Under the pieces are notes generated by a model. That model did not search any database. It saw only the letters and a program-made list of their open reading frames with translations, and was not told the DNA's origin. A stretch of DNA of 64,000 nucleotides from assembly GCA_949383255.1 (NCBI GenBank), contig CASJPF010000006.1, positions 1-64,000 on the forward strand, given 5' to 3'. The position numbers and the translations under genes were made by a program. The stretch comes from Lachnospiraceae bacterium (GTDB lineage Bacteria; Bacillota; Clostridia; Lachnospirales; Lachnospiraceae). How positions within the stretch are numbered: the stretch's first letter is position 1; the number at the start of each line of letters is the position of its first letter. Shown in pieces: positions 17,027-25,523 of this stretch.

Positions 17027-17954
17027 TAAAATCTATGTGGCAGGACATAGAGGGCTTGTTGGCTCCGCGATTATGCGGAGTCTTGACAAAAATGGATACA
17101 ACAATGTGATTGGCAGGACGCACAGAGAGCTTGATCTTACAAATCAACAAGCAGTTTGGGATTTTTTTGAGGAACAGCGGCCAGACATAGTGATTCTTGC
17201 GGCGGCGAAAGTTGGCGGAATTAACGCCAACAATACGACGCCTGCGGATTTTGCCTATGAAAATATGCAGATTCAGTGCAATGTAATTAAGTGTTGCCAT
17301 GATTATCAGGTAAAAAAGCTGCTGTTTCTAGGAAGCACTTGTATTTATCCCCGCATGGCGCCGCAACCGATTCCGGAGAATGCACTGCTGACAGGACCAT
17401 TGGAGGAGACAAATGAGGCATATGCAATCGCAAAGATTGCAGGGCTGGAAATGTGCAAATTTTTTAAACGGCAGTACGGAGATAATTTTATTAGTTGTAT
17501 GCCAACAAATCTCTATGGTCCCTATGATAATTATGACCTTTCGGGTTCCCATGTGATGCCGGCAATGATTCGAAAATTTTATGACGCGAAACAAAAGAAT
17601 ACATCAACTGTAGAATTGTGGGGAACAGGAACACCACTGCGGGAATTTTTGTATGTGGATGATATGGCAGATGCTTGTGTGTTTTTGTTGGAACATTATG
17701 ATGGAGAACAACATGTCAATATTGGTACAGGGGAGGAGGTTTCTATCAGCGAACTTGCCAACACGGTTCAGCGTGTGGTTGGCTACCAGGGGGAGATTGT
17801 CTGGAATAAGGACATGCCAGATGGTACACCAAGAAAACTTACCGATGTGACAAAGCTTCACGAATTGGGTTGGACTCATAAAGTGGCTCTTGAAGAGGGT
17901 ATCCGTCTTGCTTACGAATGGTTTTGTGAGAATGCAGGAAACGCTAGATTATAG
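17013..17954 (+). CDS. fcl: GDP-L-fucose synthase
   Basis: The 313-aa epimerase/reductase makes GDP-L-fucose from the Gmd product. The start region has the [11 protein letters not shown] loop. GSTCIYPR near 109 and [12 protein letters not shown] near 138 hold the active Ser, Tyr and Lys, and [24 protein letters not shown] near 167 is typical of the family. AGGGAAGGAAGAG precedes the ATG. Fucose is therefore a likely component of the polysaccharide. Confidence 0.97.
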   Translation: MNQSDKIYVAGHRGLVGSAIMRSLDKNGYNNVIGRTHRELDLTNQQAVWDFFEEQRPDIVILAAAKVGGINANNTTPADFAYENMQIQCNVIKCCHDYQVKKLLFLGSTCIYPRMAPQPIPENALLTGPLEETNEAYAIAKIAGLEMCKFFKRQYGDNFISCMPTNLYGPYDNYDLSGSHVMPAMIRKFYDAKQKNTSTVELWGTGTPLREFLYVDDMADACVFLLEHYDGEQHVNIGTGEEVSISELANTVQRVVGYQGEIVWNKDMPDGTPRKLTDVTKLHELGWTHKVALEEGIRLAYEWFCENAGNARL

Positions 17955-17976
17955 AAATTTGGCGAATTAGGATGTG

Positions 17977-18342
17977 ATGAAAGTAAATATGGATGATGAG
18001 TGTTCGAGAGCAGATATCCTCAGACAAACTACATACCATATGATTAGATTCGGATTTCGGGCGAGACAGAAGGGATACCGCTATTTGAGGGAAGCAATTC
18101 TGATAGCCTGTCAAGAACCTGAAACTTTGACCGCTGTCACAAAACGTTTGTATCCAGAGGTGGCAAAGCGTTATAATACTACAGATAAACAGGTTGAGCG
18201 TGCAATACGAAATGCGATAGAGACAGCATGGAACGCAGAAGAATCTGAAAGCTTTAAAACATTATTTGAGAAAAGCTATAATAATAGAACTACAAGACCA
18301 ACAAACACGGAGGTTATAGCGAAGATAGCCGGATTGATATAG
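17977..18342 (+). CDS. Free-standing Spo0A C-terminal DNA-binding domain protein
   Basis: The 121-aa protein aligns over its whole length with the effector domain of Spo0A. The recognisable parts are GFRARQKGYRYLREAI, VTKRLYPEVAKRYNTTDKQVERAIRNAIETAW and a final TRPTNTEVIAKIAGLI. The phospho-receiver domain is absent, so phosphorelay control is not possible through this protein. The GTG at 17974 is an alternative start. It lies 22 nt after fcl and 41 nt before a glycosyltransferase gene, inside the operon, so it is a candidate transcription factor for 0A-box-like sites, possibly of this locus. Confidence 0.88.
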   Translation: MKVNMDDECSRADILRQTTYHMIRFGFRARQKGYRYLREAILIACQEPETLTAVTKRLYPEVAKRYNTTDKQVERAIRNAIETAWNAEESESFKTLFEKSYNNRTTRPTNTEVIAKIAGLI

Positions 18343-18383
18343 AAGTACAATAGAGTCCGATAAGTGAATTGGAGGATAAGCAG

Positions 18384-19325
18384 TTGAAGGCATATGCAAA
18401 GATGTTGAGTATTATTGTGCCCTGTTATAATGAGGAGGAGAGTGTGCCGCTTTTTTATGCAGAAGCAGTGAAACAGGAATCTTTTTTCCATGAGAAGGAT
18501 GTGGAGTTTGAGTTTATATTTATAGATGATGGTTCTAAAGATGGAACTGTGCGTGCGGTGAGAGCGCTGCGGGAACAAGATGCGCGGGTGCATCTCGTCT
18601 CGTTTTCCCGAAATTTTGGCAAGGAAGCTGCGATTATAGCAGGGCTTGAGAAGGCGACAGGGGACTTTACTGTATTAATGGATGCAGATTTGCAGGACCC
18701 GCCAGCAATTCTGCCAGAAATGTATCAGTATATAGAACAAGGGTATGACTCTGTGGCGACAAGGCGTGTGGACAGAAAAGGAGAACCGCCAATTCGCTCA
18801 TTTTTTGCCAGAAGATTTTATGGGCTTATGCGAAAGATTTCCAAGACGGAGATTGTTGATGGAGCAAGAGATTACAGATTAATGACGCGGAAGGTGACAG
18901 ATGCGATTTTGTCCATGCGGGAGTACAACCGCTTTTCTAAAGGAATTTTCGGTTGGGTTGGATACCAGACAAAATGGATTGAGTATGAAAATGTACAGCG
19001 GGCAGCAGGCGAGACAAAATGGTCTTTCTGGAAATTATTTTTATATTCTTTGGATGGAATTATGGCATTTTCGACAGCGCCCTTGTCAATTGCGTCTATA
19101 TTTGGGATTTTATTTTGCGTTGTCGCGTTTGTATTTATGATTTTTATCTTTGTCAGAGCGCTAATTTACGGGGACCCAGTCGCTGGTTGGCCCTCTATGA
19201 TGTGCATTATCTCTCTGATTGGAGGGGTTCAATTGCTCTGTCTTGGCATTATGGGGCAGTATATGAGTAAAATGTATATGGAAGTAAAGGACCGGCCCAA
19301 ATATCTTGTAAAGGAAGAGTTTTAG
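18384..19325 (+). CDS. GT2 polyprenyl-phosphate glycosyltransferase, GtrB/DPM1-like
   Basis: The 313-aa protein has an N-terminal GT-A domain (SIIVPCYNEEESVP at the start, VLMDADLQDPP near 98) and two C-terminal transmembrane helices (about 228-250 and 265-290), the layout of GtrB and of bacterial dolichyl-phosphate-mannose-synthase-like enzymes. These move a hexose from a nucleotide sugar to undecaprenyl phosphate. The start is a TTG at 18384, set by GGAGG (18371-18375) 8 nt upstream. A second enzyme of this layout is at 49169. Confidence 0.88.
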   Translation: MKAYAKMLSIIVPCYNEEESVPLFYAEAVKQESFFHEKDVEFEFIFIDDGSKDGTVRAVRALREQDARVHLVSFSRNFGKEAAIIAGLEKATGDFTVLMDADLQDPPAILPEMYQYIEQGYDSVATRRVDRKGEPPIRSFFARRFYGLMRKISKTEIVDGARDYRLMTRKVTDAILSMREYNRFSKGIFGWVGYQTKWIEYENVQRAAGETKWSFWKLFLYSLDGIMAFSTAPLSIASIFGILFCVVAFVFMIFIFVRALIYGDPVAGWPSMMCIISLIGGVQLLCLGIMGQYMSKMYMEVKDRPKYLVKEEF

Positions 19326-19327
19326 GC

Positions 19328-20110
19328 ATGGGCGAAAAAAAAGCAGGGGTTGTAAGTATTATTGTGCCAGTGTACAACGCGGAACAGTTTATTCGGCAGA
19401 CGATTGATTGTGTGCAGGCACAAACTTATAAAAACTGGGAACTTTTGTTGGTGGATGATTGTTCGCGCGATAAGAGTCCGAAATATATTCAGGAAAAAAG
19501 CAGCGCAGACCAGCGTATAAAACTTGTGTCGCTCAAAGAAAATAGTGGTGCGGCGGAGGCGAGAAACAGAGGTGTCAGAGAGGCTTGTGGGCAGTACATC
19601 TGTTATCTGGATGCAGATGATATTTGGTTGCCGGATAAGCTTGCTGTAGAGTTGGAATCGCTAAGAACCATACAACAGACAGAAAATGCCAATGCTGGCT
19701 TTGTGTTTATGGGGTATGAATTTGCAGATGTGTCTGGAGAAGGGCTGGGAAAGGTGGTACATGTACCTAGACGTATCACATACCGACAGGCACTAAAAAA
19801 TACAACAATTTTTACTTCCACAGTGATGATTGACAGAGAGAAAATCCCAGACGAAGATATTTATATGCCGCAGATTGCAAGTGAGGATACAGCCGCATGG
19901 TGGCAGATTCTAAAAAGGCATGGTGCGGGATATGGAATTGATAAGAATCTGGTAAGGTACAGAAGAAGCGCAGATACATTGTCGTCAAACAAACTGACAG
20001 CAGTCAAAAGAATTTGGAATCTGTATCGCAGACAGGAGAAGCTGTCTGTCGCAGAAAGTGTGTACTGTATGTTTTTCTGGGCATTTCGGGCTGTGTTGAG
20101 ACGGATTTAA
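19328..20110 (+). CDS. GT2 family glycosyltransferase
   Basis: The 260-aa protein has a GT-A fold with the start motif SIIVPVYNAEQFIRQTI, VDDCSRD near 50, GAAEARNRGV near 77 and the DxD region YLDADDIW near 95. It lacks membrane helices, so it acts at the inner membrane face on a lipid-linked oligosaccharide. It starts 2 nt after the previous stop codon. The acceptor and donor cannot be read from sequence. Confidence 0.88.
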   Translation: MGEKKAGVVSIIVPVYNAEQFIRQTIDCVQAQTYKNWELLLVDDCSRDKSPKYIQEKSSADQRIKLVSLKENSGAAEARNRGVREACGQYICYLDADDIWLPDKLAVELESLRTIQQTENANAGFVFMGYEFADVSGEGLGKVVHVPRRITYRQALKNTTIFTSTVMIDREKIPDEDIYMPQIASEDTAAWWQILKRHGAGYGIDKNLVRYRRSADTLSSNKLTAVKRIWNLYRRQEKLSVAESVYCMFFWAFRAVLRRI

Positions 20111-20136
20111 CTGCATTGTGGGCAGGAGGCTGGACA

Positions 20137-21573
20137 GTGGGACGGATAGAGGCAGTAAAAAGAACAATTATATTACAGTTGTCGTTAGTAGGGTTATTTG
20201 TTCAGACAATTTTGTATATTTATGTTTGGCAGCGTGTGTATAACGACATTATGCAGAGCGGCATGTGGAGAAGCTTTCATAGAAAAGGGTTCTGGCTTTT
20301 GGCAGCCGTTTATTTTATATTGCTGTTATTCTTTTCAGCGACCTATGGAGGGCTTAAGGTAGGCTATCTCAAACCAATGGATGTGTTTTTTTCTCAGGTG
20401 ATTTCATTACTGTGTGCAAACATTGTCTCTTATTTTCAGATTTCTCTGTTGTCGCTAGGTCTTGTCACACCTTATCCACTTTTGCTTATGATGCTGGGGC
20501 AGATTATTGTAGCTGCCGCATGGACCTTTGTCAGCCATAAATTGTATCAGCGTTTTTTTCCGCCAAAGAACTTGTTGTTTATTAGCGGAGAGCGGCCGAC
20601 AGAAGATATTTTAATGAAATTTGAGTCGCGCAAGGACAAGTACAATATTGTGAAATGTGCTTTTGAGAGTGATGGATTGCAGGCGCTAGAACAAGAGATT
20701 TTAACAGATTATGATGGCGTAATACTGTGGGATATGGACACAGTGCTTCGCAACAAGTTGTTAAAGTTTTGTTATAGCAGAGGAATCCGAGTGTATATGA
20801 TGCCCAAAATTCCAGATATTATGATAAAGGGATCAGACCAGCTTCACCTGTTTGACACACCAATTTTGCTCACGCGAGAATACGCTATGACAATTGAGCA
20901 GCGCGTGGTCAAAAGGCTGATTGACATTGTTTGTTCGCTGTTGTTAATGATTGTTGCATCGCCGTTTATGCTTGTGACAGCCATAGCGATAAAGTTGTAC
21001 GATGGTGGTCCAGTATTTTATAAGCAGGTGCGCTGTACCCGTGACATGCAAGAATTTCAGATATTAAAATTTCGCAGTATGCGTACTGATGCCGAGAAAG
21101 ATGGTGTTGCAAGGCTTGCGGAAAAGAATGACAGTCGCATTACGCCCATTGGCAAATTTATTAGGAAAGTGCGGATTGATGAACTGCCACAACTTTTTAA
21201 TATATTGAGTGGGGAGATGTCTTTTATTGGTCCAAGACCGGAGCGACCAGAGATTATTCAACAGTATCAAGAAGATATGCCAGAGTTTACTTTTCGGACA
21301 AAGGTGAAAGCTGGGCTTGCGGGGTATGCACAGGTGTATGGAAAATACAATACAACGCCCTATGACAAGCTAAAACTAGATTTATTTTATATTGAAAATT
21401 ACAGTGTGTGGCTTGACCTGAAACTAATGCTTTTAACGCTAAAAATATTGTTTCAATCAGAGAGTACAGAGGGCGTAAATGTAGGGCAGACAACTGCGGC
21501 GAAAAGTAAAAATGTATCCAAAGAGATAAATGAAGGAGAAAAGAGCGAGCAAAGTGGAAAAGACAGGGATTGA
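20137..21573 (+). CDS. Polytopic undecaprenyl-phosphate sugar phosphotransferase (WbaP/WcaJ type)
   Basis: The 478-aa protein has four to five transmembrane helices in the first 150 residues, a nucleotide-binding-like middle, and a C-terminal bacterial sugar transferase domain from about 259. The motifs are KRLIDIVCSLLL, ILKFRSMRTDAEKDG, RIDELPQLFNILSGEMSFIGPRPE and KAGLAGYAQVYGKYNT. It would start repeat-unit synthesis by linking sugar-1-phosphate to undecaprenyl phosphate. The GTG at 20137 is fixed by AGGAGG (20124-20129); the frame is open further upstream inside the GT2 gene, but without a site. A second, PglC-type initiator lies at 56257. Confidence 0.93.
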   Translation: MGRIEAVKRTIILQLSLVGLFVQTILYIYVWQRVYNDIMQSGMWRSFHRKGFWLLAAVYFILLLFFSATYGGLKVGYLKPMDVFFSQVISLLCANIVSYFQISLLSLGLVTPYPLLLMMLGQIIVAAAWTFVSHKLYQRFFPPKNLLFISGERPTEDILMKFESRKDKYNIVKCAFESDGLQALEQEILTDYDGVILWDMDTVLRNKLLKFCYSRGIRVYMMPKIPDIMIKGSDQLHLFDTPILLTREYAMTIEQRVVKRLIDIVCSLLLMIVASPFMLVTAIAIKLYDGGPVFYKQVRCTRDMQEFQILKFRSMRTDAEKDGVARLAEKNDSRITPIGKFIRKVRIDELPQLFNILSGEMSFIGPRPERPEIIQQYQEDMPEFTFRTKVKAGLAGYAQVYGKYNTTPYDKLKLDLFYIENYSVWLDLKLMLLTLKILFQSESTEGVNVGQTTAAKSKNVSKEINEGEKSEQSGKDRD

Positions 21574-22594
21574 CAGCAGGGCGCTATTTGCCACATATAT
21601 AATAAAACTTCCAAGATTATTGATTCTGGCAGTGGCCGGTGCCATTTTGGGCAGCGGTCTTTCTCTCATTATAGTGTTGATACAGATGCAAGAAAGATGC
21701 TATGTGTCGGAGACAGAGTATTGTATCCAATTTGCCGAAGGACAGTTAGAGGCAAAACATCATTATAATGATTTTACATGGAATGATGTGCTTACCTCGA
21801 ATTTAATCCTTGGCAGGGCAATGGAACAGCTTGGTGAGGGCTATGATAGAAATGAAGTGCAAAAAATGTTAACCGCTGATATTCTATCAGATGTGCGCTA
21901 TCTGACAATCACTGTGCGTGGACTGGATTTCAATCAGGTAGAAGCTGTCAAAAATGCAATTGGTACCGCACTGGAAACGTTTGGAGCCACAAAGGAAGAA
22001 TTTGATAGGATTTATAAGATTGATGACTTGGAGATTGTGCAGGAAGAAATTCCATTTTTTACATGGAGGGCAGCCTTTTTAGGAGGTTTTTTGGCAGTCT
22101 GTGCAGGCGTTTTCTTCATAGCGCTTCGTTTTGGTATAGGGTCTGTATTTTATACCAAAAGGGATATTACAAAACATACTGGTATGTCTGTATATGGTAT
22201 GACATTTGCAAAATATTGCGAAAAAAACCATTTTCGGACCATTCAGAATAGACAATTAAAGATGCTTTCTGAAAATTTACAGATATTAATACAAGACAAT
22301 TTGGAAGTGATATTGATAGACGCTTCGGGTGGTGAGGAAGCAGCAGCATTTTTACAGGATATGCAAAATCAAGGATTTGCTGACAGTACACGATTTCGGA
22401 TATTTGATAGCGAGTGTGATAAAAAGACAATGACAAATGCAGTGTTTCTAGCAGTGATTCCATTTGGACAGACTTATCGAGAGAAAATAGTTGATGAGAT
22501 GGATTTTGTACAATTTCAAGGCGGAAAAATAGCGGGTGCAGTCCTTACGAAAGCCAATGTATCTTGGACAGCAATTTATTATGGCTTAAAATAG
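21530..22594 (+). CDS. Wzz/YveK-like polysaccharide co-polymerase with BY-kinase-like tail
   Basis: The 354-aa protein has a Wzz layout: a transmembrane helix at about 24-48, a periplasmic part, and a second helix at about 180-202. The cytoplasmic tail of about 150 residues resembles a bacterial tyrosine kinase (CpsD): LKMLSENLQIL matches the RTLRTNL region, and the end AVFLAVIPFGQTYREKI...GGKIAGAVLTK matches the last strands of CpsD. No Walker A loop (GxxxxGKS/T) and no Tyr cluster is visible, so the tail should be inactive. It overlaps the sugar transferase by 44 nt. It likely sets chain length together with the EpsG-like polymerase. Confidence 0.78.
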   Translation: MKEKRASKVEKTGIDSRALFATYIIKLPRLLILAVAGAILGSGLSLIIVLIQMQERCYVSETEYCIQFAEGQLEAKHHYNDFTWNDVLTSNLILGRAMEQLGEGYDRNEVQKMLTADILSDVRYLTITVRGLDFNQVEAVKNAIGTALETFGATKEEFDRIYKIDDLEIVQEEIPFFTWRAAFLGGFLAVCAGVFFIALRFGIGSVFYTKRDITKHTGMSVYGMTFAKYCEKNHFRTIQNRQLKMLSENLQILIQDNLEVILIDASGGEEAAAFLQDMQNQGFADSTRFRIFDSECDKKTMTNAVFLAVIPFGQTYREKIVDEMDFVQFQGGKIAGAVLTKANVSWTAIYYGLK

Positions 22595-22634
22595 CTTTTT
22601 GTAATGTTGAGCGTAGGAAGGGGGTGGGATTTCA

Positions 22635-23417
22635 ATGAAATTGCAAGTGTTAGTGTCGGCTGTCAATCAGGATATTGCAACAATTGCAGAGCGTATGGGT
22701 TTGGAAAGTGATGCGATTATTATTAATCAGACAGACCATTTTGGTTATAAAGAATATACGCACAATGGCAGGCGAATACAGTGCTATGAACTTCAAGAAA
22801 AAGGGGTTGGCCTTAGCAGAAATAACGCATTGATGCGCGCGGAGGCAGACATTGTGCTCTTTTCTGACGAGGATATTCGCTATGATAAGGGATATGAGAA
22901 GCGCGTACTCGATGCGTTTGCGGCACACCCAGAGGCGGATTTTTTACTGTTTAATGTGCGTGTGGGCGCATCGCGGGCGACTTACCATACAGAACGGTAT
23001 CACAGGGTTCATGTGTGGAATGCAGGGCGTTATCCGACCTATTCTTTTGCGGTGCGGCGCGAGAAACTACATGCGGCACACATTACATTTTCTCTATTGT
23101 TTGGTGGCGGGGCAAAGTATAGCAATGGCGAGGACAGTCTATTTTTGAAAGACTGTTTAAAATATGGTCTTGTGGTCTATGCCATTCCCGTTGAGATTGG
23201 CTTAGAAATTGAGCGGGAATCAACATGGTTTGCGGGATATACAGACAAGTTTTTTATTGATAGAGGGGTGCTGTATCACTTTTTGTATGGCGGGCTGGCT
23301 TACCCAATGGCGGTGCGATTTATCTTGGCACATGGAAAAGTAATGTGTCAGGAAATTCCAAGGAAAAATGCGTTGGCATTGATGCGAAAAGGGATTCAAT
23401 CTGTGGAAGGATTGTGA
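22635..23417 (+). CDS. Putative GT2-like glycosyltransferase
   Basis: The 260-aa protein has an N-terminal GT-A-like part with GVGLSRNNALMRAEADIVLFSDEDIRYD (about 56-84), where SDED is the metal-binding DxD-like motif, and GGGAKYSNGEDSLFLKDCLKYG near 156. This resembles small GT2 relatives of capsule loci. No membrane helices are evident. A GGGGGTGGG stretch upstream of the ATG acts as ribosome binding site. Donor and acceptor are unknown. Confidence 0.75.
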   Translation: MKLQVLVSAVNQDIATIAERMGLESDAIIINQTDHFGYKEYTHNGRRIQCYELQEKGVGLSRNNALMRAEADIVLFSDEDIRYDKGYEKRVLDAFAAHPEADFLLFNVRVGASRATYHTERYHRVHVWNAGRYPTYSFAVRREKLHAAHITFSLLFGGGAKYSNGEDSLFLKDCLKYGLVVYAIPVEIGLEIERESTWFAGYTDKFFIDRGVLYHFLYGGLAYPMAVRFILAHGKVMCQEIPRKNALALMRKGIQSVEGL

Positions 23418-23430
23418 GAAGGAGGCTTTT

Positions 23431-24618
23431 GTGACAGCAGATAGAATATGTTCTATTTTGTTTTATTTGTTCATAACCGCAGTGACTTGTAAAATGGCAT
23501 GTCAGATACAGCCATATCAGACAGGGGAATCCATTTGGATTTGTGGACAGCGGACAGTGAAAAGTTTTCAGAACAGATTATATTTCGCAGCAATTTTTGT
23601 AATACTTTTTCTAATGTCTGCGCTTCGTTTTGGCATTGGAAATGATTATTGGCAATACACACAGACAGCTCATGAAGTGTATGTCGGCGGTTACGTTGTG
23701 ACAGAGGTGGGATTTAACTGGCTAGTAAAATTTCTGTATCTGCTTTCCAGTGGAGAGTATTATGAACTGGTGTTTGCTGTCTTTGCTTTTGCCACTTTAT
23801 TTTTTTTCCTAAAAGCATTTGTTGAACAAAGCGTTTGTTTTTCGCAGAGTTTTTTTCTGTTTATGACCCTAGGATTATATTTTCAGACATTTAACACGGT
23901 TCGATATTATCTTGCTTTATCAATTGCACTTTTTTCTATTCAATATGTTCTAAAAAAAGATTTCTTGAAATTTGTATTTTGGATAGGATTGGCAGCACTG
24001 TTTCATAAGTCGGTCTTGCTGGTGATTCCTGTTTACTGGATTGCTTTGCTTAATTGGAAAAAATGGCAGATTGTGGCAGGGTTGGTGATAAGTGCTGTCT
24101 GTTTTGTAGGAAGAGGCGTGATTTTAAAGCTTGCGTTGGTATTGTATCCTTCTTATAAAAATACGATTTATCTAGCAGGCGGTGGCAGTCTCTTTGGCAC
24201 GCTGCGTACTTTGGCAGTTCTTGCTTTTTATGCATGGTTTTTATATTCCCGCGCTTTTGTGGGACAAGAATATCGCAAGCACCCTCTGAAACCTTTGCTT
24301 GCGGCACAAAGTTGGTATCCAGAACTGCGTTTTTATGGACATTTGAATTTGCTTGCGTTTGTGACTGGAACGTTTTTTTCTTTCTTGCCAGTGGTAACAC
24401 GAATTTCCTATTATTTTGGAATTTCCCAGCTATTTATGATTCCACTTATTTTAGAACAGATACAGGATATAAAAACACAAAAAAAAGTAAAAGGAATTCT
24501 TTTTGTAATATGTTTAACTTCTTTTTTTGTTTTTTTATTACAGGCACATCAAGAGGGCGTGGGATTGCTTCCTTATCGGAGTTGGCTTTTTGAGACACAA
24601 CGCTATGTGCATAAATAA
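23431..24618 (+). CDS. EpsG family polysaccharide polymerase
   Basis: The 395-aa membrane protein has about ten transmembrane helices and the EpsG hallmark LRFGIGNDYWQYTQ near residue 67, followed by EVGFNWLVKFLY. EpsG proteins are Wzy-like polymerases of exopolysaccharide repeat units. The GTG at 23431 is set by GGAGGC just upstream. It sits between glycosyltransferases in the first block. A second Wzy/WaaL-like protein is at 50360. Confidence 0.9.
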   Translation: MTADRICSILFYLFITAVTCKMACQIQPYQTGESIWICGQRTVKSFQNRLYFAAIFVILFLMSALRFGIGNDYWQYTQTAHEVYVGGYVVTEVGFNWLVKFLYLLSSGEYYELVFAVFAFATLFFFLKAFVEQSVCFSQSFFLFMTLGLYFQTFNTVRYYLALSIALFSIQYVLKKDFLKFVFWIGLAALFHKSVLLVIPVYWIALLNWKKWQIVAGLVISAVCFVGRGVILKLALVLYPSYKNTIYLAGGGSLFGTLRTLAVLAFYAWFLYSRAFVGQEYRKHPLKPLLAAQSWYPELRFYGHLNLLAFVTGTFFSFLPVVTRISYYFGISQLFMIPLILEQIQDIKTQKKVKGILFVICLTSFFVFLLQAHQEGVGLLPYRSWLFETQRYVHK

Positions 24619-24642
24619 AGAAAAGGGAAGGAATGGTATGAT

Positions 24643-25467
24643 ATGGGACAAGAAATTTTTTACAGTATTATTATTGTTTGTCTAAATTCTGGCCAGCGGC
24701 TCTATGATACGATAGATAGTATTTTAGAACAGACCTATTCTAACTATGAAGTGATTATAAAAGATGGGGATTCCTCAGACGGTTCTGTAAAGGCGCTTGC
24801 AGAGCGGTATACAGACGCACGGCTTCATGTGCATATCAAAAAAGACAAAGGCATTTATGACGCGATGAATCAGGCGGTAGCATTGGCGAATGGAACATAT
24901 TTTCTGTTTTTAAATACTGGGGATAGTTTTTATCATGCAAAAGTGCTAGAAAAAATAACGGAGGAGATTAAAAAATTTCAGCAAACAGGACATCAAGCGG
25001 ATATTGTATATGGAAATTTATATCATAAGGCGCAGCAGACTGTGATATATGCATCGCCGCAAATGAATGATTTCACTTGTTATCGAAATGTGCCTTGTCA
25101 TCAGACTTGTTTTTATCATCGCACAATGTTTGACATGAGAGTGTATCGAACAGAGTATACTGTAAGAGCAGACTATGAACATTTTCTATGGTGTTTTTAT
25201 GAGCGAAAGGCAGAGATTTTGTATGTGCCTGTGGTGGTTGCATCGTATGAGGGAGGCGGCTATTCTGAGACACGGGAAAACAAAAAGCGTTCTGCTCGCC
25301 AACATCGCGAGATTGTGGTACACTATATGGGTAGAAAAAAAGCTGATAAATACCGATTGCTTTTGTTATTGACCTTGGCGCCGCTGCGAAGTGCGATTGC
25401 AGGAAATCGGCATTTGTCAGGAATCTATAATAAAATCAAAAAGGTGGTTTATAGTAACAGCTTGTAA
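24643..25467 (+). CDS. GT2 glycosyltransferase, WcaA/WcaE-like
   Basis: The 274-aa protein has the start YSIIIVCLNSGQRLYDTI, the motif EVIIKDGDSSDGSV near 40, KDKGIYDAMNQAVALANGTY near 70 and the acidic LNTGD near 92, a pattern seen in WcaE-like GT2 enzymes. The last hundred residues are basic. The stop codon lies within GTAACAG at 25464, the start of a small palindromic repeat. Confidence 0.88.
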   Translation: MGQEIFYSIIIVCLNSGQRLYDTIDSILEQTYSNYEVIIKDGDSSDGSVKALAERYTDARLHVHIKKDKGIYDAMNQAVALANGTYFLFLNTGDSFYHAKVLEKITEEIKKFQQTGHQADIVYGNLYHKAQQTVIYASPQMNDFTCYRNVPCHQTCFYHRTMFDMRVYRTEYTVRADYEHFLWCFYERKAEILYVPVVVASYEGGGYSETRENKKRSARQHREIVVHYMGRKKADKYRLLLLLTLAPLRSAIAGNRHLSGIYNKIKKVVYSNSL

Positions 25468-25493
25468 CAGGAAGCCAAAGGCTGAACTGTTAT
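25464..25493. repeat. 30-bp GTAACAG palindrome, short form copy 1
   Basis: The unit runs GTAACAG-GAAGCC-AAAGGCTGAA-CTGTTAT and folds with GTAACAG/CTGTTAT outside and AGCC/GGCT inside. It is 27 of 30 identical to 28108-28137. The first bases carry the stop codon of the preceding gene. Confidence 0.8.
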
Positions 25494-25523
25494 GGTTTAT
25501 AGGATTCAGGAGAAGGGGATTGT

